Assembly (NCBI GenBank): GCA_050084985.1
Contig: JBITNC010000002.1
Span: 23,684,001 to 23,748,000, forward strand
Length of the DNA: 64,000 nt
Origin: Nageia nagi
Lineage: Eukaryota; Pinophyta
Direction: 5' to 3'
The position numbers and the translations under genes were made by a program. Position 1 is the stretch's first letter, and each line of letters begins with the position of its first letter. The notes beneath the pieces were generated by a model, which did not search any database, was not told the origin of the DNA, and worked only from the letters and a program-made list of their open reading frames with translations. Shown here piece by piece: positions 23,453-33,924 of the stretch.

Positions 23453-26140
23453 AATTGATATTAGATCTACTTAGAGGTTCCTCTTCATATTCTTGGTGTG
23501 AAAGCTATATCTTGGTGATCTTCACTTCTCATCCTTCACTTCATTGTTGAGGTAAACTCAAGAAAAGGTATAAATTCCTCCATTATTTTTTGTTTATTTC
23601 ATTATGATTCTAACATCCTTTTATTATGAGCCAATTTTTTTTAAGAAAATACATTTATATATTATTGCTATGAATTTTCTTTACTAAGACTATTTTTGAT
23701 AGTTGCATCTAAACAAAAAAAAAAAATTTAGCAATAATATGTGATATTTTCTTTCAAAGGATGCAATTTTGTACCATTTTTTTTTACACTAACCTTTTTT
23801 TAAAAAAAATGGTGTAATTAGTTTTTATACATTTTAGGTAACTATGTATAAATGTTAAGTTTTTTAAAAACAAAAAAAAATATTTATTATGTGAGTAATT
23901 TGTTTTCCATCTTCCCAATTATATATTCAAAAATGGAGAGGTGTATTCATGTTGTACATGTCCATTTTTGTATTTTTTTCCCAATTTTGAAAATAATATT
24001 ACAAAAATCATGTTGCCTCCTCTATGGTTCTTGCATGCTCTATATGGCTTGTGGGAGTCTCGTTGCACCCCTGCATGTTGCATCTCCTTCCATGCATGTT
24101 ACCCTCATGCAGAGACCTTAAGGAATACCTTAGCATCGATGTCTCTTCCCCCACCCATTTCTTGCATGATTGGATTCTATAGACTTAGTGCATGAATCTA
24201 AGTGGTGCTTGTTTCCCTCTCCTCTATGCAACCTTCCCTCCCTACCCACCATAAACAATCCTCCTAACCCTATTCAATGCAGCACCCACCACATTTATTA
24301 TAATGACTCTGATATTTCTAACACTTTTTTTAGGGTATGGTGGATTAACTTCAACATTTAAACCACATTTTATTTGATCTAGCATTTTGTGTCCTTTGTG
24401 GCAATAAGTTTAAAGGAGGCATGTTACTCTCCTTCGAGACATTATCCTGAAACCTACCTCTTAGTGCCTATGACTAGTATCTTTGTTCGACCATATAACA
24501 ATCTACATGCTGTGGGATGAACCAATCTATTTTACATGACACTATTGCACCATCCATCTTCATCCTTGCCTTTGGCTATTCTAACTACTCTTCCCCTTTT
24601 GTTGTGACCTCCATTTGTTTGCCTGCCCCTAAGTCTTTCTTCTATGCACGTTTACCTTTCTCCTCACCAACTCCCACTAGCCACATTTTATTTTCAAATG
24701 CCTACCAACCTTGTGCATTTTTTTTCAATGCTACCTTACTTTTCCCTACCTAATTTTTTTTGGGGATCTTATGTTTTAAGTCAAAAGAGGGGCAGATGTG
24801 ATGTATTTGACTTTAATTCTTTGCATTTTTTTTAACTTACAATTTGTTAAACTTAAAGAAAGCATTTTTTAACTAAAATGCATATTTTTAAAGAAAGCAT
24901 TTTTAAGTTAAAAAAGAGCATTTTTTAAAAAAGTAATGCATGCATAAGAATTTTTTTTAAGTAATGCATGCTTAAAATTAGTACTTATGCTTAGTACATG
25001 CATAGTACTTATTTTTAAGATAAATGCTTCTATTTGGTGCATTCTTAATACTTATTTGTTAAAAAATGATTGGTTAGTCCTTAATTTTTTTAAGTTAAAT
25101 GCTTAGGACTTAAAATTTTTGAAGATGCATGCTTATGACTTAAAAATGCATGATTATGAAGAAATAATGCATGCTTAATTTTTTTTTATTAATGCATACT
25201 TCTTTAAGTTAATGATCCATACTTATACTTATGGGAATAATGTATGTTTTTCGATCCCTTATAAAAATGGATGCATGTTTACTTCAAAATTATGCATACT
25301 TCATTAAGTTAATGATGCATACTTATGCTTATGGGATTGATGCATGCTCTTATGCAAAGTTAATGGAATAAACTTATGCAAAATATGAGATGATGTAACA
25401 ATATCGTTTAGGGGTTGTAAACAAAACCTATTGGACATTTAGGTTTCAAGTTATTGGATGGATGAAGTTTTTACTTATGATCTTTTATTTCATATTTCGT
25501 ATTTTTTATTTACTTGATTATGCAACAAAAATGCAAATATTGATATGAGAAACCCCCTAAAATGAACACATATGCACATACTTTCTGCAACATGACTTGT
25601 TTGGAGAGCCATGAGGTGAGGATAGGTGGACTGGAGCCTTTAAGTTTGATGATCCAAATGGTGAAAAGTTTGTATTACTTAGTTGCCCCTAAGTCCTTTG
25701 TTGGTTTGTACATAACTCTATTAGATGGACAAGTATGTGTGTAGTAATACCAAATATTCACACATCCATTCAAGGATTATCCTGATAACCTAGAAGGACA
25801 ACTTAAAACCTAATAAGATTAATAATTTGGTTAATCTAATAAATATCAAAACCTTATAAAATAGCTTGTACTTATCCTTGTGAGAGTATATTACTGCCCA
25901 AGGGGAACTAGTTGAGGATTGGTAGGACCTAGGCTCCTCTTGTGTGGGCATTTAGGTGAAAGCCTAATTTTAAATAAGAAAATAAGCCTCAATAATGTCA
26001 CTCTACATCTACAGTTCTAGAGATGTGAAATGTATTTGGGTACATGGGTTGTTATTTGCACTTATGAAGCATTTCTTTAATGTTAATTACTTGGTTTATT
26101 GAAAATACATGCTTATTATTTCAATTTTGTTTTATAACAA
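23453..26140 (+). other. Element C long untranslated leader
   Basis: About 2.7 kb separates LTR and gag, as in B. Pyrimidine-rich sequence (24000-24750) is followed by a block of repeated aatgcatgctta motifs (24930-25350) and by a strongly conserved block (25410-26030) that aligns with 7765-8360 in B. The conserved block includes gagccatgaggtgaggatag and tattactgcccaaggggaac. Open frames such as 23941-24195 and 24517-24753 are not shared with B and look fortuitous. Confidence 0.75.
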
Positions 26141-27050
26141 ATGGGAGAATCTTTTTGACACAAACACATTCTTGATGGTTCCAACTATGGGATTTGGGAA
26201 CCATGGATGGAAGCTAAATTATAGGCAAGGAAGTTATGGCAAATAGTGACTGAGAACCTTAGACCTACTATAGATGAGAAGGTAATAGAGGCATACAAAT
26301 TAAAAAAATGAATTAGCAACCTCAATGATTTATTGTGTAGTTTTAGATGAAGTGCTCCTAATGATATCCTCCTCAAACTCAGCAAAGGAAGCTTAGGATA
26401 AGCTAAAACAAATCTATCTTGGCTCAAATTTTTAAGAAGATTTACAATTCTTCAAAAGTTGGTTCAATATCATCAAAGGGAAGATGAAATTGTAGCTATC
26501 TAGTGAACAAAATCATTGATCTAAGAATTCAACTTGTTTCTTGTGAGTGCAATTGGATCAATAATTCAAATCCTATCATCAAAGTTTGGAAACTTTGTAA
26601 TAGTAATGGAAATGAAGCTTGATGATGAAAAAGAAGTCATCTCCCTTGAGAACCTTTCAAGGCATCTATTGAAGCATGAAGAAACCCTTAACAATAAAGG
26701 GTTGATTTTCTCTATTAAGGAGAATAACGTTGCTCTTGGACCAACCAAAACTTCATTAAAAAAAATTTCTATCATCATAAGAAATCTTACCCTTCTTCCA
26801 AGAGGTTTAAAAGAAGAAGCAATGGCTACAATAGCAATAGGAACAACAGACACAACAAACATAGCAGTAGGAACAACCATGACAATAATCACTTCAAGCA
26901 TAGAGATAAAAAAGGCAAAACAAACACTCCTTATCCTAAGAAAAAGTTTGATGGCCATTATAACTATTATGGTAAACAAGGCCACAAAGAAGTTGATTGT
27001 TACAAAAAGAAAAAGGAGGAAAAGTATGATAATGGAAATGTAAAGAACTC
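26141..27050 (+). pseudogene. Element C gag (Ty1/copia)
   Basis: It starts at ATG 26141, with HILDGSNYGIWEPWM-like sequence soon after, and is broken almost at once by stop codons at 26156 and 26221 and by shifts. Segments such as LDDEKEVISLENLSRHLLKHEETLNNK (read across 26605-26700; first 20 residues quoted in part) align with B's Gag. A basic linker and a knuckle-like YNYYGKQGHKEVDCYKK near 26955-27007 follow, with the final Cys kept. The open frame at 26534-27043 changes to a wrong frame in its second half. B and C were independently damaged. Confidence 0.78.
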
Positions 27051-27099
27051 TAAAGGTAAGAAATATACTCATGCTAGTTGTGCTATGACACTCTACTCC

Positions 27100-29203
27100 A
27101 TGTCTCACACTTTTTCATCTGATTAGATTGTTGACTTTGGTTACACTAATCACCTATACTTTGAAAAAAAAAATTAGAACTTTCACGAGTATAATAAGGA
27201 TGCAGTTGTGATAGGTGATAACTCTACCCTTGAAGTCTAAGGAATTGGGAGTATGCTAATTCATGAAAAGGTTCTTGACAATGTTCTCTATGTTCCTAAG
27301 TTAAATATGAACCTTCTCTCTCTAATCCAAGTTGCTAGGAAAGGATATTCTTTTGAGTTTGATTTTCAAAGCTAGTGCATTAAGAAAGGACTTGCCACTT
27401 TGATTAAAGGATCAATGAAATATAACCTCTACATTGTGGATCAAGTTCCATCAAAGATGTGTCTTGCTTCTAATGTGTGTTTTAAAATCAATCTTTGGCA
27501 CCCTCATTTAGGGTATATTAACCACAAGAGTATTCAAGTCATGCAAACATAAGAACTTATAGAAGGTTTTCCTTCAATTTCTCTTTTAGTTGGTCTATAC
27601 AAAAAGTGCATTCTTGGTAAGATGCATAGACAAAAGTTTGAAAAGAATAAGGTAACAAGAGCATCTCAACTTATTCAACTTGTGCATTTAGATATGATAG
27701 GTCCATTTCAGACTAAGTCACTTGGAGGAGCATCTTACATCTTGACCTTCATTTATGAACTTAGTAGGATGACCTTTGGGTATCTACTTGAGCACAAGGA
27801 TCAAAATTTTGAGACTTTTAAAGTTTTTAAGGCCTTTGTTGAGAATCAAACTAACCTCAAAATCAAAATGTTGAGATTAGATAATGGAGGAGAATATAAC
27901 AACAATGAGTTCAATTATTATTGTGATAATTATGGAATCAAAAGGTAGTTTATAATTCCATACACTCCTTAATAGAATGGTGTTACGAAATGGAAAAATA
28001 AAATAATCCTGAAGATGGCTAGATGCATGTTGGGTAATCTTCTTAAGTTCTGGTGGGGTGAAGTTGTAAGCACTACTATTTACATCATGAATAGGTGTCC
28101 CATAAAAGATATTTATAATAAAACTCCTTTTGAGGAATGGTTAGGAAGAAAACCTAACATTTCTCATCTAAAGGTGTTTGGTTGTGAAGCCTCCTACATT
28201 GTTTCTGAGAAAAGAAAGAAGTTGGACCATAGAGCTGACAAATGCATCTTTGTTGGTTATGATAATTAGAATAGAGGATATAGGCTTTACTCTCCCATCT
28301 ATAAAGCAATATTCATTTCAAGGGATGTAAATTTCAATGAACTTCTTAAAGAATCTGCTTCTAATGGGGATGTTGATGATCTAGAGGACTCTTCAGTTGT
28401 CCCTAACTAGTTGGATTTTAATACATCACCATAGGAACAAAATTATCCAACACAAAGGATAACAAGGAGTATGACCTTGAACAAATCCTTAATTGCTAAG
28501 ATTGATAACAACCATGAGCCCTCAACCTTCAAAGAAGCTTCTACAAGTGCTGAATAGAAGCCACGAATGTAGAGTATGAGGCACTTATGAAAAATAAAAC
28601 TTGAGATTTGGTTCCTTATCCTAATGATAAAAATGTGATTGGAAATAAATAGATCTACAAGGTCAAGTTCAATTCAGTTAAAGATATAGAAAAATACAAG
28701 GCAAAAATAGTAGCTAAAGGTTTTACTTAGAAATATAGTGTGGATTATGAGAAAACCTTTGCTTCCATGGCAAAGATGCCTACTATGAGATTTCTTCTTA
28801 CTCTTTCTGTAGCTCAAGGATGGAAAGTTTTTCAACTTGATGTCAAGAGTGCATTTCTCAATGGTGACTTAGATGTGGAAATATTCATGCATCAACTAGA
28901 AGGATTCATTATGAAAGGTAAAGAGTCCTTTGTGTGCAAGCTAAAAAAGTCATTATATGGACTTAAGCAAGCACCTCAAGCCTGGTACAAGAAGATTTTA
29001 GGGTACTTTATAGATATTAGATTCTCCAAGTGTTTATTTTACTCTAATTCTATGTGCCCCATCAAGGAATAGATGTGGTCTTGATTCTCCTTTATGTGGA
29101 TGATCTTTTGATTACTAAGAATAATGATGTGATTATTCAAGAGTGCATATCCAAACTTAAGGCAACATTTAAAATGATTAATCTTGGTCTCTTGCACTAC
29201 TAT
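27100..29203 (+). pseudogene. Element C pol, part 1: protease, integrase, most of reverse transcriptase
   Basis: Integrase is well preserved in the open segment 27622-27948: HLDMIGPFQTKSLGGASYIL, and LRLDNGGEYNNNEF with the second Asp. It continues at 28015-28269 with MARCMLGNLLKFWWGEVV and KVFGCEASYIVSEKRKKLD. Reverse transcriptase starts near 28600. The segment 28740-29072 has DYEKTFASMAKMPTMRFLL and FQLDVKSAFLNGDLDVEIF, and the YVDD catalytic box is at about 29093. Coding sequence is cut at 29203 by element E and resumes at 35683. Stop codons in between show that C was already decaying or has decayed since. Confidence 0.88.
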
Positions 29204-30079
29204 TGTTAACACATAAAAATGATTTTATGTTTTTAAATCAATAAATTAATGAAATATGTTTGGCCTAAATATATGTCTTGAATGGATTAAAGTGATAATA
29301 TCAATGTTTGGCTTGAATATGAATATTGCATGGGTTATCTTGAATATTGCATGGGTTATCTTGAATATTGCATGGTTTATCTTGAGTATTGCATGAATTA
29401 TCTTGTTTATTGATGTATTTATCTTAAATCTTGTGAATTAACCTTATTTATGTGGATGCACGCCGACCTATGGGTGGTATTACCTATATCTATATAAATA
29501 AGGGATCTAATAGTAAGTCCACAACAACAAGGATACACATGATCCCGCGTATGGTCTTGTAAGTGGCTACCCCCTAAGGTATCTCTTGGTACCGCCTACA
29601 AGGCTGTGGTTTGTGTGCTTCCTTACGCGAGCTCTCCTGACATCTGCGATCAATTCTGATATTATACTACAATCTGAGATATCTATACTGAAGATCTAGA
29701 CCTAACTGAGAGGTCAAAGCTATCAAGATAAGGCCGCCGGTGCTCCTTTGTGAACGGAAGAACACCATCGGCGCTCTCATACCACTGAAACGGACCGCCC
29801 GCGGTCCTCTTTTCGCATCTTTGCAGGTCACGACGTTGTGGAAAAGGGAGCTTATTATCACTACATCGCCAATCTCAGCATCTTTCGTTGTCAGGTATGT
29901 TCCGTAAGGTTAGTACATAAATCACAGTCTTGGTTGGTACATTTACACTTCTGAATTGTTATATGTTGTTTATTGTTATCTAGAATAAATTGCTATCTGT
30001 AGCTAAAATACAGATAATATTGAGTTTGTAGATAATTGCCTATTTACTTATTTGTACTCTCAATTTTTATTTGTAAACA
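29204..30079 (+). repeat. Element E 5' LTR
   Basis: It is 876 bp and differs from the 3' copy at 7 positions by my reading. Features are a 21-bp tandem repeat (gaatattgcatgggttatctt, four copies, 29321-29404), a TATA box tatataaata at 29491-29500, and three GC-rich dyads at 29732-29808. The last is GGACCGC-CC-GCGGTCC, a perfect 7-bp inverted repeat. Confidence 0.96.
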
Positions 30080-30081
30080 TT

Positions 30082-30099
30082 TGGTGAACCCGACGTGAA
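30082..30099 (+). other. Element E primer binding site
   Basis: TGGTGAACCCGACGTGAA starts three bases after the LTR. It has the TGG start expected for pairing with a tRNA 3' CCA end. The specific tRNA was not assigned. It matches element D's site apart from decay. Confidence 0.8.
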
Positions 30100-30101
30100 A
30101 C

Positions 30102-31043
30102 ATGCTTTTCGATTCAACAATGAGTAGAGATATAAATGAATTATCAGATTATCCTTCATTAGTTCAATCATTGCCGGAACAAAATAGGAGAAAAAGAAAA
30201 ATATGGAAAGGAATAGAGCCAACTAGGAAAAGTGCTAGAATAAACAAAGAGAGTGCTCCTGGGATTATCAAAGATAAACTTCCGGATGAGGAATCCTATC
30301 ATGGTGATTCCGAAGATAATGATAGCTTGGATAATGAAACCCTTGAAGCAGGAATCTTAGAAAATCTAGTTCTACCTTTGGAAAACAAATCACAATTGGT
30401 CCTTTATCGTTGGGTAAAATCTAACAATTCAAACCTCACTGAAGATAAACTAAGGTTGATACAAAAATTCATAGAGCATTTTGGGGCATTCTACAAGTTC
30501 TCTGAAGATCCTACCATAGCTTATTCATTGCATAAAATCTATGAATGTTTAACCGTGAATGGCCTTAGATTTTCCTTTAGAACATTTCTTGGTGAACCAA
30601 TCTTTTTTTCAAGCATCATAATCGATCATAATAGAACCGCTCGCGATCTAAATCTTGTAGAAATGGACCGCCCGCGGCCTATTTCTACCATGGAAAGTCA
30701 TATCAACTTTTGTATGCTCCATCATGATCAAAACTCTTTTGCCCCTGAGATAGTTAAACAAAATATTTGTGAACCCTCTTCGTCATCTTTGGCATTTGCA
30801 TATCATAAACCAATAACAATAGAAGAAGAAGATGATGAAATAATTGAGTTTGATGATGAGTCTGATAGTGAGTCAGAAATAGAATTTGAAACAGACCCTG
30901 TTGCACAAAAACTTCTTAATGCTTACCCTTTTTGGTCAGATAAAGAAAAGAAAATCAAAGAAATAGAGGTAAAGAAAATAGTAAATACAAAATCTTACCG
31001 AAAAGCTCAAGTAAGTGTAAGACAGGTCATCATGGAGAACTAG
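30102..31043 (+). CDS. Element E ORF1: protein of unknown function upstream of Gag
   Basis: An uninterrupted ATG-started frame of 313 codons begins three bases after the primer site. I do not recognise the protein. It has a basic N-terminus (RRKRKIWKGIEPTRKSARIN, about residues 26-45) that could act as a nuclear localisation signal. A central globular-looking region (about residues 95-200) follows, then an acidic run near residue 245 (EEEDDEIIEFDDESDSESE), and a basic C-terminus. An extra ORF upstream of gag is known in Ogre-type members of the Tat lineage; that comparison is positional only. The stop at 31041 lies in a zone where the next frame, leading into Gag, is already open. A joined product by frameshift, or a single indel, is therefore possible. 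Two copies of the E dyad motif are embedded at 30634-30680. Confidence 0.72.
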   Translation: MLFDSTMSRDINELSDYPSLVQSLPEQNRRKRKIWKGIEPTRKSARINKESAPGIIKDKLPDEESYHGDSEDNDSLDNETLEAGILENLVLPLENKSQLVLYRWVKSNNSNLTEDKLRLIQKFIEHFGAFYKFSEDPTIAYSLHKIYECLTVNGLRFSFRTFLGEPIFFSSIIIDHNRTARDLNLVEMDRPRPISTMESHINFCMLHHDQNSFAPEIVKQNICEPSSSSLAFAYHKPITIEEEDDEIIEFDDESDSESEIEFETDPVAQKLLNAYPFWSDKEKKIKEIEVKKIVNTKSYRKAQVSVRQVIMEN

Positions 31044-32338
31044 AAAATCAATTGATTCATGAATGGAAAGAACAAATAGGAAGATTTACTCCTGGAATAC
31101 TTGATTATGAAAGTGAGGAAGAACCTGAAAATCTTGATCTCATAAATAAGCAACCTGAGGATAATCCAATCACACAAATTGAAAGAGAAAAATCAGAGAA
31201 AATGAGAGCACAACTAGCAAACATGGCTGAACAATTGAAAAGGCTAATACATTTAAATGAAGCAAAGGAGAATGAAAAACTAGAAGTAAGTCACCCTCTT
31301 TGTTCAAGAATAAGAAGCAAAATTTGGGAAGGAAAAGACATAGATTTTGAAAAATATAATGGTAAGAGTGATCCGAGAATGCATATTGTAGTCTTTGAAG
31401 AAGTAGCTTATAGACATCAACATGATTCTGATATGTTAGCTAGACTTTTTTCACTTAGCTTAGGGAAAGAAGCATCCGATTGGTACTATGGACTTGAAAA
31501 TCAAAGCATCAAGAGTTATAGGCAACTAAAACGTGAATTCATAGATCAATATCAATATAACATAAAGAAAAAACCACTCATTATAGATCTTGCCAAAATG
31601 AAACAGAAAGAAAATCAACCATTTATCAAGTTTGTAGCCGAATGGAAGAAAATTGCAAAATTCATAAACTTGAATGAGAAAGAACTAAAACACATGTTGA
31701 TAAACTCCATTAGAGATGAGATGATGCTTGAATTCCTTAACTATATAGACCAACCCCTCTCTGAAATGATTGATTCCATGATTCGAAAAGAGCAACACAT
31801 GATGAAAATTGGTTTGTGGAAACTTAGAAAAGAAGAAAGGGAAACTGCAACAATCAACATAATCACACAAGAAAAACGCAAACAAAAATCAAGCAAGCCT
31901 CCGACTCCCCGAGTATACACTAAAATCATAGAAGATCATAATGAGTTGTTGCAATTATTGGTGAAGAAGGGTCTAATTCAATTGCCACCTGTAAACCAAC
32001 GAGCCACAAAAACTACAGGAGGATTTTGCCTATACCATAGAGTTCATGGTCATAAAACATGTGAGTGTAAAAAACTTAGAGATATCATCCAAGATCTAGT
32101 AGATAGAAAGGCAATCTCATTTGAAAAACCTGACATAAAAGGAAAAGCTCCTGTGCATACAGATAATGAAAACTTGGGAATCTACAAAAACCCCATGCCC
32201 AAACATAACACAGGAGTAATGTATGCACAGGAAAATGAAACAAAAAGCCCTACTATCACTGGGGCACCATGGTGTAAGAATCAACATGAAGCTAGCACTA
32301 GCGAGGGTGAGTTGCCCTTCAGAAATATCATTTGGTGA
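31022..32338 (+). CDS. Element E Gag (retrotransposon capsid with zinc knuckle)
   Basis: The frame is open from before 31022 to 32338. No ATG exists near its start; the first ATG codons lie well inside, so it may be translated by frameshift from ORF1. The core, FEKYNGKSDPRMHIVVFEEV, KEASDWYYGLENQSIKSYRQ and FIDQYQYNIKKKP (about 31349-31570), is the retrotransposon Gag domain. SEMIDSMIRKEQHMMKIG closes it. Near the C-terminus, FCLYHRVHGHKTCECKKLRD (about 32026-32080) is a zinc-knuckle-like motif with Cys-x-x-His and a downstream His-x-x-x-Cys. Gag would build the particle for E RNA. The frame has no internal stop, fitting recent activity. Pol does not follow. Confidence 0.87.
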   Translation, partial: TGHHGELENQLIHEWKEQIGRFTPGILDYESEEEPENLDLINKQPEDNPITQIEREKSEKMRAQLANMAEQLKRLIHLNEAKENEKLEVSHPLCSRIRSKIWEGKDIDFEKYNGKSDPRMHIVVFEEVAYRHQHDSDMLARLFSLSLGKEASDWYYGLENQSIKSYRQLKREFIDQYQYNIKKKPLIIDLAKMKQKENQPFIKFVAEWKKIAKFINLNEKELKHMLINSIRDEMMLEFLNYIDQPLSEMIDSMIRKEQHMMKIGLWKLRKEERETATINIITQEKRKQKSSKPPTPRVYTKIIEDHNELLQLLVKKGLIQLPPVNQRATKTTGGFCLYHRVHGHKTCECKKLRDIIQDLVDRKAISFEKPDIKGKAPVHTDNENLGIYKNPMPKHNTGVMYAQENETKSPTITGAPWCKNQHEASTSEGELPFRNIIW

Positions 32339-32889
32339 GCACCCGTGATCATGCTAATACTAACGGAACTAACATTAGGGTAGACATGCTAACCAACATT
32401 ATGGTAGAGGAAACAGGGATCCATTTTTATGTAAGAATAAGAGCGCCAGCGCTCCATATCTAGCAGTGAAGACCACCTGCGGTCCCCTTTTGTGATCTAT
32501 TTTTGTTGGAACGAAGGTCACTGGATCCCCCTCAGTATGGAGTTTCTACTCTTGGGTCACTATTTTGCATATCTCTTGGGGCAGATATCAGTTCTTCTAC
32601 AGGCCTCTTGGCATAGTGCTTAGTTTTATCTCATATACAGTGATCAATATTATCTTATGTATATCAGGCTCCTTGGTGCACAAAGGTTGACAAAATTTAG
32701 GGTACAGGTTTGTACGGATGAGCATAGTATAGCCATGATACCAGAAATTCAAAATAAAAAGGGAAAAATGATTGGCTAGGGTATTCAATAGGAAAACCCT
32801 AGGGGCAATTGGGAAAACCAGTGTATATGCAGCTAAAAATTTGAGAACAAGCAAAAGCATAGTAAGGAAAAGGTAGAAGAGGTAGTGTA

Positions 32890-32962
32890 CCTGATGACCA
32901 GCAGGAGAATCAGCTACCAAGGTAGCTCTGTGTCCCTCTCGGCGTGTGATCGGTAGGGCCAT
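32890..32962 (-). CDS. Candidate antisense first exon inside element E
   Basis: On the minus strand an ATG at 32962 opens a 24-residue stretch, MALPITRREGHRATLVADSP and four more residues, ending at the donor-like CAG|GTACAC junction at 32891/32890. Reading through gives a frame of about 120 residues that turns hydrophobic after the donor, as intron sequence often does. About 145 bases upstream is a strong TATA box. The product is not recognised. Antisense genes between coding region and 3' LTR are known in some Tat-lineage elements (Grande gen23, for example). It could equally be a captured host gene end or chance. Confidence 0.35.
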
Positions 32963-33106
32963 AGTGTGCAGCACAGCAATACAAGAAGAATTATTTAGCG
33001 ATAGTGATAAAAGCACCAGCTAAACCTCTCTGAATCAGTCTCTTGAGCTCTGGGATGCTCTCAGCTATGAAAATGATAGGGTGAACAAATGAGGAAGGGT
33101 GGGGCC

Positions 33107-33116
33107 CCTTTTATAG
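33107..33116 (-). promoter_or_regulatory. Antisense TATA box in element E
   Basis: The minus strand reads CTATAAAAGG followed by GGCCCCACCC, an almost ideal plant TATA box. An ATG follows about 145 bases downstream. It lies between the two GC-dyad clusters. Confidence 0.5.
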
Positions 33117-33547
33117 AAAGGTTAGGGCACACACTTCAAGAATAATTTTGATTTGAGCATTTGGTGCACGTAGATCAGTAATTAGGCATCAATCTGGAAT
33201 CCAGAGGTGATTCGTAGGGATGTGATTTTCATGGTTTTTGATGAATCCTTAAGAAAAGGACCACTCGCGGCCTTAATGAAGACCGTCGGCATTCTAAGTC
33301 AGTAGGAAAGGACCACCTACGTTCCTTTATCTAGAAAATTAGTTTATTGAGTATCATGAGTGCATCATAGATGTTTGACGAATGATATATCCAGGAGAAT
33401 ATTACCTTGAAGTTTCGTGTTTGCAGATCTGAATTATCAGCTTATCTAAGTATCATGTGTGCGTCATAGGTGTTTGACGAATGATATATCCAGGAGAATA
33501 TTGCTTTGAGTTTTCGTGTTTGCAGACCCGAGTGATCAGATTATCAT

Positions 33548-33912
33548 GCTTATGAGTGGAGTCCCAGCTCCCATAGTCAGCTTATCAGGTGCTTATCATG
33601 TGGCTATGAGTGGATTCCAGCTCCCATAGTCAGCTTATCAGGTGCTTATCATGTGGCTATGAGTGGAGTCCAGCTCCCATAGTCAGCTTATCAGGTGCTT
33701 ATCATGTGGCTATGAGTGGAGTCCAGCTCCCATAGTCAGATTATCATGTGCTTACCATGTGGCTATGAGTGGAGTCTAGCTCCCATAGTCAGCTTATCAT
33801 GTGCTTATCAGGTGGCTATGAGTGGAGTCCAGCTCCCATAGTCAGCTTATCATGAGCTTATCATGTGGCTATGAGTGGAGTTCAGCTCCCATAGTCAGCT
33901 TATCATGCTTCT
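33548..33912 (+). repeat. Element E 53-bp tandem array
   Basis: About seven copies of a 53-bp unit contain ctatgagtggagtccagctc, then ccatagtcagcttatcaggt, then gcttatcatgtgg. Units differ by single substitutions. Each unit can fold on itself, because CTATG pairs with CATAG and GGAG with CTCC around a short loop, so the RNA would be a string of hairpins. Confidence 0.9.
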
Positions 33913-33924
33913 TGGTGGAGTATT

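Larger units (their letters stand above)
32339..33545. other. Element E non-coding spacer with GC dyads
   Basis: No sense-strand gene is visible after gag. There are two clusters of the E dyad motif. Cluster one is 32441-32485, with the perfect inverted repeat GAGCGC-CA-GCGCTC and then GACCACCTGCGGTCC. Cluster two is 33258-33326, with three diverged copies. Between them, on the minus strand, lies a promoter-like TATA and short ORF. Around 33350-33545 a ~125-bp segment containing atgatatatccaggagaata is duplicated in tandem (near 33385 and 33480). Confidence 0.7.

Noticed and set aside
26566-27108. 180-residue minus-strand frame opposite C's gag
   Set aside because: It is a shadow of the A-rich gag coding strand, hydrophobic by complementarity, with no equivalent of the same length in B.
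29667-29861. Minus-strand 64-residue frame in E's LTR (also 35265-35459)
   Set aside because: Present in both LTRs only because they are copies; it has no homology signal and overlaps the GC dyads.
33548-33912. CRISPR-like appearance of regular repeats
   Set aside because: Units are contiguous with no unique spacers, and this is a plant retrotransposon.
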